DNA of 64,000 bases from Shewanella aquimarina (GTDB lineage Bacteria; Pseudomonadota; Gammaproteobacteria; Enterobacterales; Shewanellaceae). The stretch is from the NCBI RefSeq assembly GCF_023349185.1, contig NZ_JAKIKY010000007.1, forward strand, positions 124,001 to 188,000, read 5' to 3'. The notes under the pieces were generated by a model, which was not told the DNA's origin, made no database searches, and saw nothing but the letters and a program-made list of their open reading frames with translations. Position 1 is the stretch's first letter. Every line of letters begins with the position of its first letter. This document shows positions 23,074-33,462 of the stretch, piece by piece. Both the position numbers and the translations under genes were made by a program.

Positions 23074-26000
23074 ATGATCAGTGAATTTTTTATTCATAGG
23101 CCGAAATTTGCCTTCGTCATCTCGACCGTACTAACCCTGGTGGGCTTGATCTCCATCCCCATCTTGTCGGTGGCCGAGTTTCCCGAGATTGCGCCGCCTC
23201 AGGTGAGCGTCAGCACCAGCTACTCGGGGGCCAGTGCCGATATCGTCAAGGACACCATAGCCCAGCCCATCGAGGCGGAGGTCAATGGCGTCGAGGGCAT
23301 GCTCTACATGCAGTCCAAGAGCGCCAACGACGGTAGCTACTCCCTCAATGTCACCTTCGATGTGGGCACAGACGCCGACATGGCCCAGGTGAAGGTGCAA
23401 AACCGAGTGCAACAGGCGATGCCCAGACTGCCCGAGGAGGTTAAACGCCAGGGGGTCAAGGTCGAGAAGCAGAGCCCTAACATTCTCATGGTGGTTAACC
23501 TGGTTTCCCCCAATGAGACCTTCGATTCCCTGTTTATTACCAACTATGCCGGCCTGAATGTGAAAGATGCCCTGGCGCGGCAGAATGGAGTCTCTAAGGT
23601 GCAGGTAATTGGGGCACTGGACTACGCCATACGTATCTGGCTCGATCCCAACCAGATGGCCAGCTTTGGTGTGACGGCCAACGATGTCATTGCCGCCTTG
23701 AGAGAGCAGAATATTCAGGTGGCCGCCGGACGTATCGGCGCGGCGCCGGTGCAGCCGGATCAGCAGTTTCAATACACCCTGCAGACCAAGGGGCGCCTGA
23801 AGGATCCCGAGGAGTTTGGCCGGGTGATGATCCGCGCCAATTCCGATGGCTCTAAGGTGATCGTCTCGGATGTCGCCAGGGTCGAGCTGGGCTCCCAGAC
23901 CTATGATGCCCAGGGTAAGTTGAACAACAAGCCGTCGGCCATCATCTCCATCTATCAGGCGCCGGACGCCAATGCGTTGGAGGTCGCCAAGGCGGTCAAG
24001 GCAGAGATGGAAAACCTCGCCAGCCGTTTCCCGGACGATCTCGAATATAAGGTGCTCTATGATACCACTGAATTTGTCGAGACCTCGATCACCGAGGTGG
24101 TACAGACCCTGTTTATCTCCATCGCTCTGGTGGTGTTTGTGGTCTATATCTTCCTGCAGGATGCGCGCTCGACCTTAGTGCCGGGGATCGCGATTCCCGT
24201 CTCCCTGATAGGTACCTTTGCCTTCTTGCTGCTGTTTGGCATGAGCATCAATACCGTCTCCCTGTTCGCCCTGATTCTGGCTATCGGTATCGTGGTGGAT
24301 GACGCCATCGTGGTGGTGGAGAATGTCACCCGCCTGATGGAAGACGAAGGCTTGTCGCCCACCGAGGCGACCTCCAAGGCGATGAAAGAGGTAACTGGGC
24401 CCGTTATCGCCACCACCCTGGTGCTGCTGGCGGTGTTCGCGCCCACGGCGGTGATGCCGGGGATCACAGGGCAGATGTATGCCCAGTTCTCTGTGACCAT
24501 CTGTATCTCTGTGCTTATCTCCTCGGTTAATGCCTTGACCCTGAGCCCGGCGCTGTGCGCCTCCTTGTTGAAGCCGCCCAAGAAGCACACCAAGGGCTTC
24601 CATTATCTGTTTAACACCTATTTCGAGCGTTTTACCGGTCGTTATATGAGGCTGGTCTCCTCACTGGTGCGTAAGCTGGTGCTGGTGGGCATAGCCTATG
24701 CCTGTCTTATCGGTGCCACTGGCGGCATTGCCAAGATACTGCCGTCTGGCTTCGTGCCCATGGAGGATAAGAAGGCCTTCATGGTGGATATTCAGTTGCC
24801 CGATGGCGCGTCTCTCAATCGCACCGAAGAGGTGATGCGTGAGCTGGTGACGCTGACGCTGGCTGAGACTGGGGTGGAGAACGTTATCCATGCCAGTGGC
24901 TTTAGCATCCTGACCGGCTCAGTCTCCTCTAACGGCGGCCTGATGATCGTGACCCTGTCGAGCTGGGAGGAGCGAGACTCGCCCGACATGGTGGAGGAGG
25001 CGATCGTCGCCAGGTTACAGGCCAAGTACGCCGCCAATCCGTCGGTGAAGGCGATGGCTTTCTCCCTGCCGCCTATTCCTGGCGTGGGCAGCGTCGGCGG
25101 TTTCGAGTTTGTGCTGCAAGACACCCAGGGGCGTTCGCCCCAGGAGCTCGCCTCTGTGATGCGCGCCTTGATCATGAAGGCCAACGAACAGACGGAAATC
25201 GCCATGGCATTTAGTAATTTCCGTGCCGATGTGCCGCAGATGTATGTGGATGTGGACAGAGACAAGGCCAAGGCCCTGGGGATCTCGCTAAACGAGATCT
25301 TCTCCACCATGCAGACCATGCTTGGCTCCATGTATGTCAACGATTTCAACCGCTTCGGTAAGGTGTTTAGGGTAATACTCCAGGCCGAAGGGGAGTTTCG
25401 TAACTCCGACAAGGATATCGCCAGCTTCTATGTGCGCTCCGCCAGTGGCGATATGGTGCCCCTGAGCACCCTGGTTAAGGTGACGCCGATTCTGGGGCCG
25501 GATGTGATGAACAGCTATAACATGTTCAGCTCGACCACCATTAATGGCTTCCCGGCGCCAGGCTTTAGCTCGGGCGATGCCATCGCCGCCATGGAGCGGG
25601 CGGCGGATGAGACATTGCCAGCCGGCTATAAGTTTGAGTGGACGGGGCAGACTTACCAAGAGATCAAGGCGGGTAACTTAGCGCCGTTAATTTTCGGTCT
25701 GGCATTGATCTTTACCTATCTATTCCTGGTTGCCCAGTATGAGAGTTGGAGCATTCCCTTTGCGGTGATGTTGGCCGTGCCCATCGCCATCCTGGGGGCC
25801 TTCCTCAACATACTATTGGTGGGGAGCGAGCTGAATCTCTATGCCCAGATAGGCCTGGTGCTGCTGATCGGTTTGGCCTGTAAGAACGCCATCCTGATCG
25901 TCGAGTTTGCCAAGCAGCTCAGGGAGGAGGGCAAGAGTATACTGGAGGCTGCTGAAACCGCCGCGCGCCTGCGTTTTCGCGCCGTGCTGATGACCGCCTT

Positions 26001-26196
26001 CTCCTTCTTGCTGGGGGTCTTGCCGCTGGTTATCGCAACGGGTGCCGGCGCGGGAAGCCGCCGCGCCCTGGGCTACTCCGTCTTCGGTGGCATGATGGCG
26101 GCGACTTTGGTTGGTACCCTTTTAGTGCCTGTGTTTTACGTCATCATGCAGAAGCTGCGTGAGCGCATGAAGGGTGAAGGCGCGACGAGCCAATAG
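23074..26196 (+). CDS. RND multidrug efflux permease (HAE-1 family, AcrB/MexF type)
   Basis: Inner-membrane proton-driven drug exporter of 1040 residues, typical HAE-1 length. Signatures: N-terminal [27 protein letters not shown] (TM1), [22 protein letters not shown], the TM4 proton-relay motif [14 protein letters not shown] with two Asp, and the C-terminal [23 protein letters not shown] with the relay Lys. Two large periplasmic loops lie between TM1-2 and TM7-8. Forms a trimer with the adaptor encoded just upstream. Substrate not predictable from sequence. A bidirectional terminator follows. Confidence 0.96.
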   Translation: MISEFFIHRPKFAFVISTVLTLVGLISIPILSVAEFPEIAPPQVSVSTSYSGASADIVKDTIAQPIEAEVNGVEGMLYMQSKSANDGSYSLNVTFDVGTDADMAQVKVQNRVQQAMPRLPEEVKRQGVKVEKQSPNILMVVNLVSPNETFDSLFITNYAGLNVKDALARQNGVSKVQVIGALDYAIRIWLDPNQMASFGVTANDVIAALREQNIQVAAGRIGAAPVQPDQQFQYTLQTKGRLKDPEEFGRVMIRANSDGSKVIVSDVARVELGSQTYDAQGKLNNKPSAIISIYQAPDANALEVAKAVKAEMENLASRFPDDLEYKVLYDTTEFVETSITEVVQTLFISIALVVFVVYIFLQDARSTLVPGIAIPVSLIGTFAFLLLFGMSINTVSLFALILAIGIVVDDAIVVVENVTRLMEDEGLSPTEATSKAMKEVTGPVIATTLVLLAVFAPTAVMPGITGQMYAQFSVTICISVLISSVNALTLSPALCASLLKPPKKHTKGFHYLFNTYFERFTGRYMRLVSSLVRKLVLVGIAYACLIGATGGIAKILPSGFVPMEDKKAFMVDIQLPDGASLNRTEEVMRELVTLTLAETGVENVIHASGFSILTGSVSSNGGLMIVTLSSWEERDSPDMVEEAIVARLQAKYAANPSVKAMAFSLPPIPGVGSVGGFEFVLQDTQGRSPQELASVMRALIMKANEQTEIAMAFSNFRADVPQMYVDVDRDKAKALGISLNEIFSTMQTMLGSMYVNDFNRFGKVFRVILQAEGEFRNSDKDIASFYVRSASGDMVPLSTLVKVTPILGPDVMNSYNMFSSTTINGFPAPGFSSGDAIAAMERAADETLPAGYKFEWTGQTYQEIKAGNLAPLIFGLALIFTYLFLVAQYESWSIPFAVMLAVPIAILGAFLNILLVGSELNLYAQIGLVLLIGLACKNAILIVEFAKQLREEGKSILEAAETAARLRFRAVLMTAFSFLLGVLPLVIATGAGAGSRRALGYSVFGGMMAATLVGTLLVPVFYVIMQKLRERMKGEGATSQ

Positions 26197-26230
26197 TTAA
26201 AACTTGAGCTAAAGCTTAAAATCTGGGCAC

Positions 26231-26260
26231 AAAAAAGGCGACTTGAAGTCGCCTTTTTTT
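26231..26260. terminator. Bidirectional terminator between RND permease and cold-shock gene
   Basis: AAAAAAGGCGACTT (26231-26244) pairs with GAAGTCGCCTTTTTT, giving A- and T-runs on the two sides of a strong stem. Confidence 0.88.
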
Positions 26261-26274
26261 ATCGAACCGTTCGA

Positions 26275-26484
26275 TTAAGCCGGAACTACGTTCGCAGCTT
26301 GCAAGCCTTTTTGACCTTGCTCAACATCGAAGGTGACCTTTTGGCCTTCGGCTAGCGTCTTGTATCCGTCAGATACGATAGCGCGGAAATGCACGAACAC
26401 ATCAGCGCCGCCATTTGCCTGCTCGATGAAACCAAAACCTTTATCTTCGTTAAACCACTTAACGGTACCAGTTGTATTAGACAT
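26275..26484 (-). CDS. Cold-shock domain protein (CspA family)
   Basis: Single-stranded nucleic-acid-binding protein of 69 residues, one OB-fold. RNP1 KGFGFI and RNP2 VFVHF are intact ([18 protein letters not shown], then DVFVHFRAI). It acts as an RNA chaperone or transcription antiterminator; whether it is cold-induced cannot be told from sequence. AAGGGA lies before the ATG. More than 350 gene-free bases lie upstream, leaving room for the long 5' leader typical of cold-inducible csp genes, although no clear cold box was found. Confidence 0.95.
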   Translation of the reverse strand: MSNTTGTVKWFNEDKGFGFIEQANGGADVFVHFRAIVSDGYKTLAEGQKVTFDVEQGQKGLQAANVVPA

Positions 26485-26852
26485 ATTTGTCCCTTATTCA
26501 ATTCGTATAAAAAATCCGCGATGTTGCGGTATGCCGAGCCGTTGAATTATTGAGTATTACGATGAAGCTAAGGGAAAACTGAGGACAAAAATGGTGAAGA
26601 TTTGACTAAGGTTTTGACTTTTACTTAATGCTTTAAACTAATAACCCTGAACAACAGAGCCCGGATAAGATAACACACTTTAGCCATTTACCTAGGGTTT
26701 ATTTTCGCCATCACGGAGGAAATCAGTTGCGCTAAATTTATACGGCAGTGTTTTCATGGGCTTATGGAAATAAAAAAACTGCCTCTCGGGTACTTCGGTC
26801 TCTCTTTGGCATTTGTTGTGGCAGAGTGATAGCGTCAGATATCAGGGAGAAG
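26485..26852. other. Gene-free region upstream of the cold-shock gene
   Basis: 368 bases with low GC. It should hold the csp promoter and untranslated leader. No gene is supported; the only long minus-strand frame in the area reads straight through the strong hairpin at 26853-26890. Confidence 0.5.
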
Positions 26853-26890
26853 AAAAAGGCTCGCCGGCAATAGTTGCCGACGAGCCTTTT
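26853..26890 (-). terminator. Orphan strong intrinsic terminator
   Basis: Arms 26854-26870 and 26874-26890 pair with one mismatch over 17 bases around a 3-base loop; on the minus strand the stem is followed by TTTTTCTTCT. No annotated gene ends here: the nearest minus-strand gene upstream starts its own transcript beyond another terminator at 27109-27134. It may end a small RNA transcribed from about 26960. Confidence 0.8.
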
Positions 26891-27108
26891 AGCTAGCTGA
26901 ATCTTTGCAGGGAAAAAGCGAGCTGACACTATTTTATAACACATGTATCCGAAGGGACTAGTCCAAAAGTGTGACATGAAAAGAGTATTTAGCTATTAGT
27001 GCTGGCTTTTTATGATAAAAACTTCGAATGGCCGTGGCTTTAGCGGATAACAGAGTGATTCTGTTTGTTTCTGCTCCCTCTGCCGATAGTTTTTAGAGAC
27101 CGGGTAGC

Positions 27109-27134
27109 AAAAGGCCCACCTGAGGTGGGCCTTT
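27109..27134 (-). terminator. Intrinsic terminator of alcohol dehydrogenase gene
   Basis: AAAGGCCCACCT (27110-27121) and AGGTGGGCCTTT (27123-27134) form a perfect 12-bp stem; on the minus strand TTTTGCT follows. Confidence 0.85.
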
Positions 27135-27180
27135 GGGAATTTCTACTTGCAGGGAGAAATTCGAAACTTATGCGGCGAGT

Positions 27181-28329
27181 CTATAGCGCATTGGTAAAGA
27201 TCTGACAGATCTCTTCGTGGGTCGCCTGTTTAGGGTTAGTCAGGCCACAGGCATCTTTCAATGCGTTGTCGGCAAGCGTTGGGATATCTTCTGCCTTAAC
27301 GCCCAGTGTGGTGAGGTTTTCAGGGATCTTCACCGCGACAGATAGCGCCTTGATCGCTTCGATGGCGGCGTTTGCACCTTGCTCATCTGTCATTGCACTG
27401 ACATCGACACCCATCGCCTTGGCAACATCCTTTAGACGCGGCGCGGCAACCTGTGCGTTGTAGGCCTGAACGTGCGGCAGCAGCAGAGCGTTACAGACAC
27501 CGTGTGGCAGGTCGTAGAAACCGCCTAGCTGGTGCGCCATGGCGTGAACATAACCTAGGCTGGCGTTGTTGAAGGCCATACCCGCCAGGAACTGGGCGTA
27601 AGCCATTTGGTCGCGTGCCTCAAGGCTCTTACCGTTCTCAACCGCTTCTACCAGATTACCTTTGATAAGCTCGATCGCCTTGATGGCACAGGCATCGGTA
27701 ATAGGGTTAGCCGCGATAGAAACATAGGCCTCGACCGCGTGTGTTAGTGCGTCCATACCGGTTGCCGCAGTCAGGCCGGCAGGCTTGAGTAGCATCAGCT
27801 CAGGGTCGTTAACCGACAGGATAGGCGTAGTGTGCTTGTCCACGATCGCCATCTTGATGTGACGAGCCTCGTCTGTGATGATGCAGAAGCGGGTCATCTC
27901 ACTGGCGGTACCGGCAGTGGTGTTGATGGCGACTAATGGAAGCTGTGGCTTCGCCGACATATCCAGGCCTTCATAGTCCTTGATGCTGCCACCGTTAGTG
28001 GCAACCAGGGCGATACCCTTAGCGCAGTCGTGTGGCGAGCCGCCACCCAGCGATACCACGAAGTCACAGTCGTTCGCCTTGAGCAGTTCGAGGCCCGCTT
28101 CCACGTTACCCACTGTTGGGTTGGGTTGCACGCCGTCAAACACGGTCGATGTGATGCCCGCCGCGCCAAACTTCTCGACGATCTGACCAACCAGACCAAT
28201 CTCGACCAGTGGCTTGTCGGTGACGATCAGCGCACGCTGAAAGCCTAAGGTTTTAATATCACCAATTGCGTCGTCAACAGCATTTTGTCCTAATACGTTG
28301 ACTGATGGGATAAAAAATTTAGCAGCCAT
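27181..28329 (-). CDS. Iron-containing alcohol dehydrogenase (group III, YiaY/AdhB type)
   Basis: NAD-dependent alcohol dehydrogenase of 382 residues, the length of Zymomonas ADH II and E. coli YiaY. The N-terminal Rossmann part has [21 protein letters not shown] for NAD binding. The C-terminal helical domain supplies iron ligands: Asp and His in [14 protein letters not shown], His in [25 protein letters not shown]. It interconverts ethanol or other primary alcohols and aldehydes in the cytoplasm, most useful in fermentation or redox balancing. A CRP-like site lies 81 bases upstream of the ATG. Single gene with its own terminator. Confidence 0.94.
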   Translation of the reverse strand: MAAKFFIPSVNVLGQNAVDDAIGDIKTLGFQRALIVTDKPLVEIGLVGQIVEKFGAAGITSTVFDGVQPNPTVGNVEAGLELLKANDCDFVVSLGGGSPHDCAKGIALVATNGGSIKDYEGLDMSAKPQLPLVAINTTAGTASEMTRFCIITDEARHIKMAIVDKHTTPILSVNDPELMLLKPAGLTAATGMDALTHAVEAYVSIAANPITDACAIKAIELIKGNLVEAVENGKSLEARDQMAYAQFLAGMAFNNASLGYVHAMAHQLGGFYDLPHGVCNALLLPHVQAYNAQVAAPRLKDVAKAMGVDVSAMTDEQGANAAIEAIKALSVAVKIPENLTTLGVKAEDIPTLADNALKDACGLTNPKQATHEEICQIFTNAL

Positions 28330-28409
28330 AAAATCACCTTTTTTATGCTTAAAGTTAAAAGTTGTTATCTTTTCTGGTAACTAAAGTACCAATGCGGTTA
28401 TCGCAAAGG

Positions 28410-28425
28410 TGTGATCTGCCTCATA
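28410..28425 (-). promoter_or_regulatory. CRP-like binding site upstream of alcohol dehydrogenase
   Basis: TGTGATCTGCCTCATA matches TGTGA-N6-TCACA in the full left half and in TCA-A of the right half. Position fits activation of the minus-strand gene starting at 28329. Confidence 0.45.
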
Positions 28426-28749
28426 AATAGCATCTGTCCAGTCGAAAGCATGGCAAAAACTTAGATCAATACGACTAAATTTGTAAATTTATGACAAATA
28501 CGAAATTTGACTGATTTTCAATTTCGAAAATCTATCACGGCGACTTTCAGCATCTGAAACTCACTCAGATGAGCCAAACCACCCGATCATTGTCTGTTTG
28601 ATTTTTGTGCATCGCCTTAGCTAGGATGCACAATATTTGTGCGACGCCAAATCTCTACAGCGACCGCTCGGTCTGGCTTGCTCCCCGGCCAGCCCTTAAG
28701 TGTAAAGTCTTAAGTGGCTAATTATTATGGATAAATAGAGTTCATCTGA

Positions 28750-28778
28750 TTGACATAAATCTGTCGTCAAGCTGTTAC
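28750..28778 (+). promoter_or_regulatory. Candidate sigma-70 promoter of the glycogen operon
   Basis: TTGACA (28750-28755), 17 bases, then TGTTAC (28773-28778). The -35 element is perfect and the -10 element weak (three matches), as in activator-dependent promoters. It lies 66 bases before the malQ start. Confidence 0.4.
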
Positions 28779-28843
28779 CTGTGCTTGGCATGTTTACTGC
28801 TCAAGGAATTAGGGCTGTTTGAGTGATTGGCAGGGACAGGGCG

Positions 28844-31105
28844 ATGGGCTTAGAGAAGGGCTTAGAAAAGTTACTCTATTTACAGGGCGTAGGTGCCAGC
28901 TATAGCGACTACTTGGGCCGCATGGTGCACCATAGTCAGGCCGAGCGTCTCGGCATACTGGCCTGCCTGCTGGCTAATTGTACCCAGCCTGAATTTAACC
29001 TGGATGATCTCTGCCCAGATGCTTTTGTCGCCGCCAACGGCGAGGCGATTGCAGAGCGCAACTTCGACCTCGACGCCGCGCCCTGGCAACGACCGCTCTC
29101 GGCCTTTCAATTTGCCTGTCTGACGGCCCCAAGCTTTATATTGTCTCTGCCCAGCGAGATGCAGCGCGATCTTAGGGTGCGTATCGTCACCGAAGGCGGT
29201 ACTCAACTCGAGATGACTATCCCCTTCTCGGCGCTGGAGCGGGTCGGCGATTACTATGACGAGCCGCATCTCTATTACCGTTACCGGGTATCGGTCGCGT
29301 CTTACCTGGCACAGGGGCAATCTTTGCCCATGGGCTATCACAAGTTGTGGGTTGGCTTTAGCAAAAGCACGGGCGAGGCCAACACTAACACCAACACAAA
29401 CACGCAAGCCAAGGTCATCGACTGGCAAGCCGAGGGGCATCAGGGGATCTGGCTACTGGCACCGCCCAAGGCCAAGCAGCTGCGGGAGACGGATAAACCC
29501 TGGGGAGTGAGCATCGCCCTCTATAGTCTGCGCAGCGACAGTCAGTGGGGCATAGGGGACTTTGGCGATCTGGGGGCTTTGATCGCTTGGCTGGGTGGCT
29601 ATGGCTGCGACTTTATTCAGCTCAATCCGCTTCATGCTCTGGGGGACTCCTTCAATCTGGAAGAGGCCTATATCAGCCCCTACAGTCCGAGCGACAGACG
29701 CAGGCTCAATCCTCTCTATATTCATATCGAGTCTGTGCCCGAGGCCAATGAGATAGCGCCGCTGCTGCAAACTCTTGCCCTGGATCGTGAGCGTCTCAAC
29801 CGCGACAACTGGCTCGATTACCCCAAGCTCACCCGGCTCAAGTATCGCCTCTTTGTCGCCCTCTATCAGGTGTTTAGCCGTGACGTGCTGGGTAGCGGTG
29901 GGGCGCGCGAGCAGGCCTTCATGCAGTTTGTGGCCCAGGAAGGGGAGGCGCTGAGCAGTTTCTGCCAGCTGGAGGCAGACAAGGCCTCGGCCCAGGGAGA
30001 GCAAATGGCCGCGGATCCCCAATTGCATCGTTACTTACAGTTTGTCGCCCATGAGCAGCTGCTCGATTGTCAGCATCAGGCGCTGGCGGCGGGTATGAGC
30101 ATAGGCCTTATCGGCGACATGGCGGTTGGCGTGCGCGGCGATGGCGCGGAGGTCCATCACAATCAAGGCAGCTACTGCCAGAATGCCAGCATAGGTGCGC
30201 CGCCGGACGATTTTGCCCCCAAGGGGCAGAACTGGGGGCTGACACCGCCGGATCCTATCGCCATGGCCCAGTCGGGCTTTAGCCATTTTATTGCCCTTAT
30301 CCGCAGCAACATGCGTTACTACGGCGCCCTCAGGCTAGATCATGTGATGGCGCTGCTGCGTCTCTGGTGGTGGCCGAGTGAGCCCCAAGAGGCTCCCGGG
30401 GCCTATGTGTACTACCCCATAGACACGCTACTTGCGATCGCGCGTCTTGAGAGCATGCGCAGCAACTGTGTGGTGATAGGCGAAGATCTCGGCATAGTGC
30501 CGGACGAGGTGCGCGCCAAGCTGAGTGACGGCGGCATCTATGCCAACGAACTCTTCTATTTCTGCAAGCAGGGCGAATCCTTCAAGTCGCCACAAGATCA
30601 CAGGGCCGACAGCCTGATGATGCTGGCCAACCATGACGTGCCTACGCTACTGGCCTGGTGGTCTCAAAGCGATCTGCATCTCAAGCGCCAGCTCGGACTC
30701 ATCGACAGCGATGCGGCGCTGGAGCAAGCCCTGGAGCGACGCGACGGCGAGCGCCAGCAGCTGCTGGCCTGGCTCGAAGACAACGGTGAAGCGGGCTCGC
30801 TGGAAGACGACTATCTGCAGCTGCTCAGTGGCTGGGTGGCGGTGGCGGCGCGCTCCAATTCACGCCTTTTTAGTGTGCAGCTGGCGGATCTCTGCTGCGA
30901 GCGACACGGGGTCAATATCCCGGGTACCTGGCAGGAATACGCCAACTGGCAGCGACGACAGCCCTATAGCCTGACCAGCCTGAGACAGTCGCCCTCGATC
31001 AAACGCCTGCTACGCCGTATCGTCGAGGGGCGCAGCTCGGCCGAGGCCAGCGACCAATATTGCCGGGCCGACGATCGCCATCGTCAGCCTGTTTTCTGCC
31101 GATGA
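28844..31105 (+). CDS. malQ: 4-alpha-glucanotransferase (amylomaltase)
   Basis: GH77 enzyme of about 753 residues that moves glucan segments between maltodextrins. It is the first gene of the glycogen operon, where it would process maltodextrins from GlgX/GlgP action. Catalytic sites are visible: nucleophile Asp in ALRLDHVMALLRLWW, acid/base Glu in VVIGEDLGIVPDEVR, and the third Asp in ANHDVPTLLAWW. The N-terminal 200 residues are an extra domain, as in long MalQ proteins (E. coli 694). A run of Thr-Asn repeats (ANTNTNTNTQ, 29381-29407) marks the linker between this domain and the barrel. ATG 28844 has AGGG upstream; a GTG at 28823 is in frame. glgB starts 47 bases after the stop. Confidence 0.94.
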   Translation: MGLEKGLEKLLYLQGVGASYSDYLGRMVHHSQAERLGILACLLANCTQPEFNLDDLCPDAFVAANGEAIAERNFDLDAAPWQRPLSAFQFACLTAPSFILSLPSEMQRDLRVRIVTEGGTQLEMTIPFSALERVGDYYDEPHLYYRYRVSVASYLAQGQSLPMGYHKLWVGFSKSTGEANTNTNTNTQAKVIDWQAEGHQGIWLLAPPKAKQLRETDKPWGVSIALYSLRSDSQWGIGDFGDLGALIAWLGGYGCDFIQLNPLHALGDSFNLEEAYISPYSPSDRRRLNPLYIHIESVPEANEIAPLLQTLALDRERLNRDNWLDYPKLTRLKYRLFVALYQVFSRDVLGSGGAREQAFMQFVAQEGEALSSFCQLEADKASAQGEQMAADPQLHRYLQFVAHEQLLDCQHQALAAGMSIGLIGDMAVGVRGDGAEVHHNQGSYCQNASIGAPPDDFAPKGQNWGLTPPDPIAMAQSGFSHFIALIRSNMRYYGALRLDHVMALLRLWWWPSEPQEAPGAYVYYPIDTLLAIARLESMRSNCVVIGEDLGIVPDEVRAKLSDGGIYANELFYFCKQGESFKSPQDHRADSLMMLANHDVPTLLAWWSQSDLHLKRQLGLIDSDAALEQALERRDGERQQLLAWLEDNGEAGSLEDDYLQLLSGWVAVAARSNSRLFSVQLADLCCERHGVNIPGTWQEYANWQRRQPYSLTSLRQSPSIKRLLRRIVEGRSSAEASDQYCRADDRHRQPVFCR

Positions 31106-31152
31106 CACAGCTATGACACTCCTATGAAACAGACAAGCAAAGGGATAACCAG

Positions 31153-33462
31153 ATGACTAAGCAGATACCAGTGCAGACACCTGCGCAGACACCACTGATA
31201 GCGCCAAGTGAAATTGAAGCCCTGCTGGCTGCCGACTACGTGGATATCTTCGCCTTGTTGGGGATGCATGCTATAGAGATGGCTCCGGCCACTAAGTCTA
31301 GTAAGGGCATCAAGGAGGCTAAGGCGGTAAGCCTGGTCAAACGCTTGGTGGTGCGCTGTTTTCTGCCGGGGGCCGAGCGTGTCGAGCTGATCGTCAAGCA
31401 AGATGGTCGCAAGGTGGCCGAGCTGGAGAAGTGCCATGATGAGGGGATCTTCGCCGGGCTCGCCGGGCGGCGCATCAACCCATTCGAGTATCGCCTGCGG
31501 GTGCATTATCCCTTCAGCGTCGAGGAGATAAACGACCCTTACCAATATGCCAGCCTGCTGAGTGATGAGGCGCTGTACCTCTTCAGCGAGGGGCGTCAGG
31601 AGCAGGCCTATCGTTTCATGGGGGCCAACTGGCGTGAGGTCGATGGGGTGAGCGGCGTGCAGTTTTGTGTCTGGGCGCCCAATGCCAAGCGGGTCTCTCT
31701 GGTGCACGATGCCATCGACTGGGACGGTCGCCGTCAGGTGATGCGCCACCATCCGGCCAACGGCGTGTGGGAGATCTTCATCCCCTCGATGAAGGCGCTG
31801 ACCCACTATAAATATGAGATTGTCACCCAGGAGGGAGAGCGAGTGCTCAAGGCCGATCCCTTCGGCCGCGCCATGCAGGGCGCCCCGGGTAACGCCTCAA
31901 TCGTGCCGCCCCAACTCGACTATGCCTGGCAGGATAAGCGCTGGCTGGTGAAGCGGGCCAAGCAGAGCTGGCACGATCAGCCCGTCTCCATCTATGAGGT
32001 GCATCTTGGATCCTGGCGTCGTCAGGGGGAAAACGGCGAGCAGTATCTCAGCTATAGCCAGCTTATCGATCAGCTGATCCCCTATGTGGTCGAGATGGGC
32101 TACACTCATCTGCAGCTGATGCCCCTGTGCGAATATCCCTTCGACGGCTCCTGGGGCTATCAACCGGTCGGCCTGTTTGCGCCGACCCACAGATTCGGCC
32201 AGCCCCACGAACTTAAGGCCTTCGTCGATGCCTGTCATCAGGCGGGCATAGGGGTGATCCTCGACTGGGTGGCGGCGCATTTTCCCAAGGATCCCCATGG
32301 GCTGACCCGCTTCGACGGCTCCTGCCTCTATGAACATGAGGATCCCCGTCAGGGAGAGCATCCAGATTGGGATACCCTTATCTACAACTATGGCCGCGGC
32401 GAGGTGCAGAGCTATCTGCTCAGCAACGCTCACTACTGGTTGCAGGAGTTTCATTTAGATGGCCTGCGCCTGGATGCCGTCTCCTCCATGCTCTATCTCG
32501 ACTACAGCCGCGAGCCCCATCAGTGGCTGCCTAACGCCCATGGCGGGCGCGAAAATCTGGATGCCATCGCCTTCTTGCAGGATCTCAACACCCGTCTCTA
32601 CCAAGGCTTTCCCGGCATCATGATGATCGCCGAAGAGTCCACCGCCTGGCCCGGCGTCACCAAGCGGGTCGATGAGGGCGGCCTGGGCTTCGGCTTCAAA
32701 TGGAACATGGGCTGGATGAACGACAGTCTGAGCTATATCGGCCGGGACCCCATCCATCGCAGCCATCATCATAACGAGCTGACCTTCAGCCTGATGTACT
32801 GCTTCACCGAGCAGTTCATCCTGTCGCTGAGCCATGACGAGGTGGTGCACGGCAAGGGCTCCTTGCTGCATAAGATCCCCGGCGATGACTGGCAGAAGTT
32901 TGCCACCCTGCGGGCCTATCTGGGCTTCATGTGGGGCCATCCGGGCAAGAAACTGCTCTTCATGGGCGCGGATTTTGCCCAGCGCGACGAGTGGGACCAT
33001 CAGCATAGCCTGGACTGGCACCTGCTGGCGTTCGAGCCCCACCAGGGGATGCAGCGCTGGGTGAAAGATCTCAACAGCCTCTATCGTCAGAGCGTCGCCC
33101 TCTATGGCGACGATCACCACGGCGAGGGCTTTAATTGGCTCGACTGCGATAACGCCAGTGCCGGCGTGCTGAGTTTTATCCGCCAGAGCGGTGACAAGCA
33201 GCTGATCTTTATTGTTAATATGACCCCAGAGGTCTACCGCGAGTTTCGCATTGGCCTGCCGCAGCCTGGTCGCTACCATGAGCGCCTAAACAGCGACAGC
33301 CACTACTATGGCGGCAGCGACGTGGGCAATCAGGGGATGATCCAGACACAGACGCAGCCCTATCAGGGCCAGGCCCAGAGCGCCTGCATCAGCGTGCCGC
33401 CCTTGGCCTGCCTGGTACTGGAACAGGTACTGGAACTGGATGAGCACCGCCCATGCGACTGA
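31153..33462 (+). CDS. glgB: 1,4-alpha-glucan branching enzyme
   Basis: Introduces alpha-1,6 branches into glycogen. 769 residues (E. coli 728), with a slightly longer N terminus. Order: N-terminal CBM48-like module, second CBM48 ([19 protein letters not shown]), GH13 barrel and C-terminal beta domain. Catalytic residues: nucleophile Asp in [16 protein letters not shown], Glu in MMIAEEST and Asp in [13 protein letters not shown]. The C-terminal 10 bases overlap the start of glgX (33453-33462), suggesting translational coupling. Confidence 0.97.
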   Translation: MTKQIPVQTPAQTPLIAPSEIEALLAADYVDIFALLGMHAIEMAPATKSSKGIKEAKAVSLVKRLVVRCFLPGAERVELIVKQDGRKVAELEKCHDEGIFAGLAGRRINPFEYRLRVHYPFSVEEINDPYQYASLLSDEALYLFSEGRQEQAYRFMGANWREVDGVSGVQFCVWAPNAKRVSLVHDAIDWDGRRQVMRHHPANGVWEIFIPSMKALTHYKYEIVTQEGERVLKADPFGRAMQGAPGNASIVPPQLDYAWQDKRWLVKRAKQSWHDQPVSIYEVHLGSWRRQGENGEQYLSYSQLIDQLIPYVVEMGYTHLQLMPLCEYPFDGSWGYQPVGLFAPTHRFGQPHELKAFVDACHQAGIGVILDWVAAHFPKDPHGLTRFDGSCLYEHEDPRQGEHPDWDTLIYNYGRGEVQSYLLSNAHYWLQEFHLDGLRLDAVSSMLYLDYSREPHQWLPNAHGGRENLDAIAFLQDLNTRLYQGFPGIMMIAEESTAWPGVTKRVDEGGLGFGFKWNMGWMNDSLSYIGRDPIHRSHHHNELTFSLMYCFTEQFILSLSHDEVVHGKGSLLHKIPGDDWQKFATLRAYLGFMWGHPGKKLLFMGADFAQRDEWDHQHSLDWHLLAFEPHQGMQRWVKDLNSLYRQSVALYGDDHHGEGFNWLDCDNASAGVLSFIRQSGDKQLIFIVNMTPEVYREFRIGLPQPGRYHERLNSDSHYYGGSDVGNQGMIQTQTQPYQGQAQSACISVPPLACLVLEQVLELDEHRPCD

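Larger units (their letters stand above)
28330..28843. other. Gene-free intergenic promoter region, adh / glycogen operon
   Basis: About 510 AT-rich bases between divergent transcripts. It carries a CRP-like site close to the alcohol dehydrogenase gene (28410-28425) and a sigma-70-like promoter pointing to the glycogen operon (28750-28778). No gene is seen. Confidence 0.6.

Noticed and set aside
26762..26977. Minus-strand frame of 71 codons in the csp-adh gap
   Set aside because: It passes through the strong hairpin at 26853-26890 and has no coding character.
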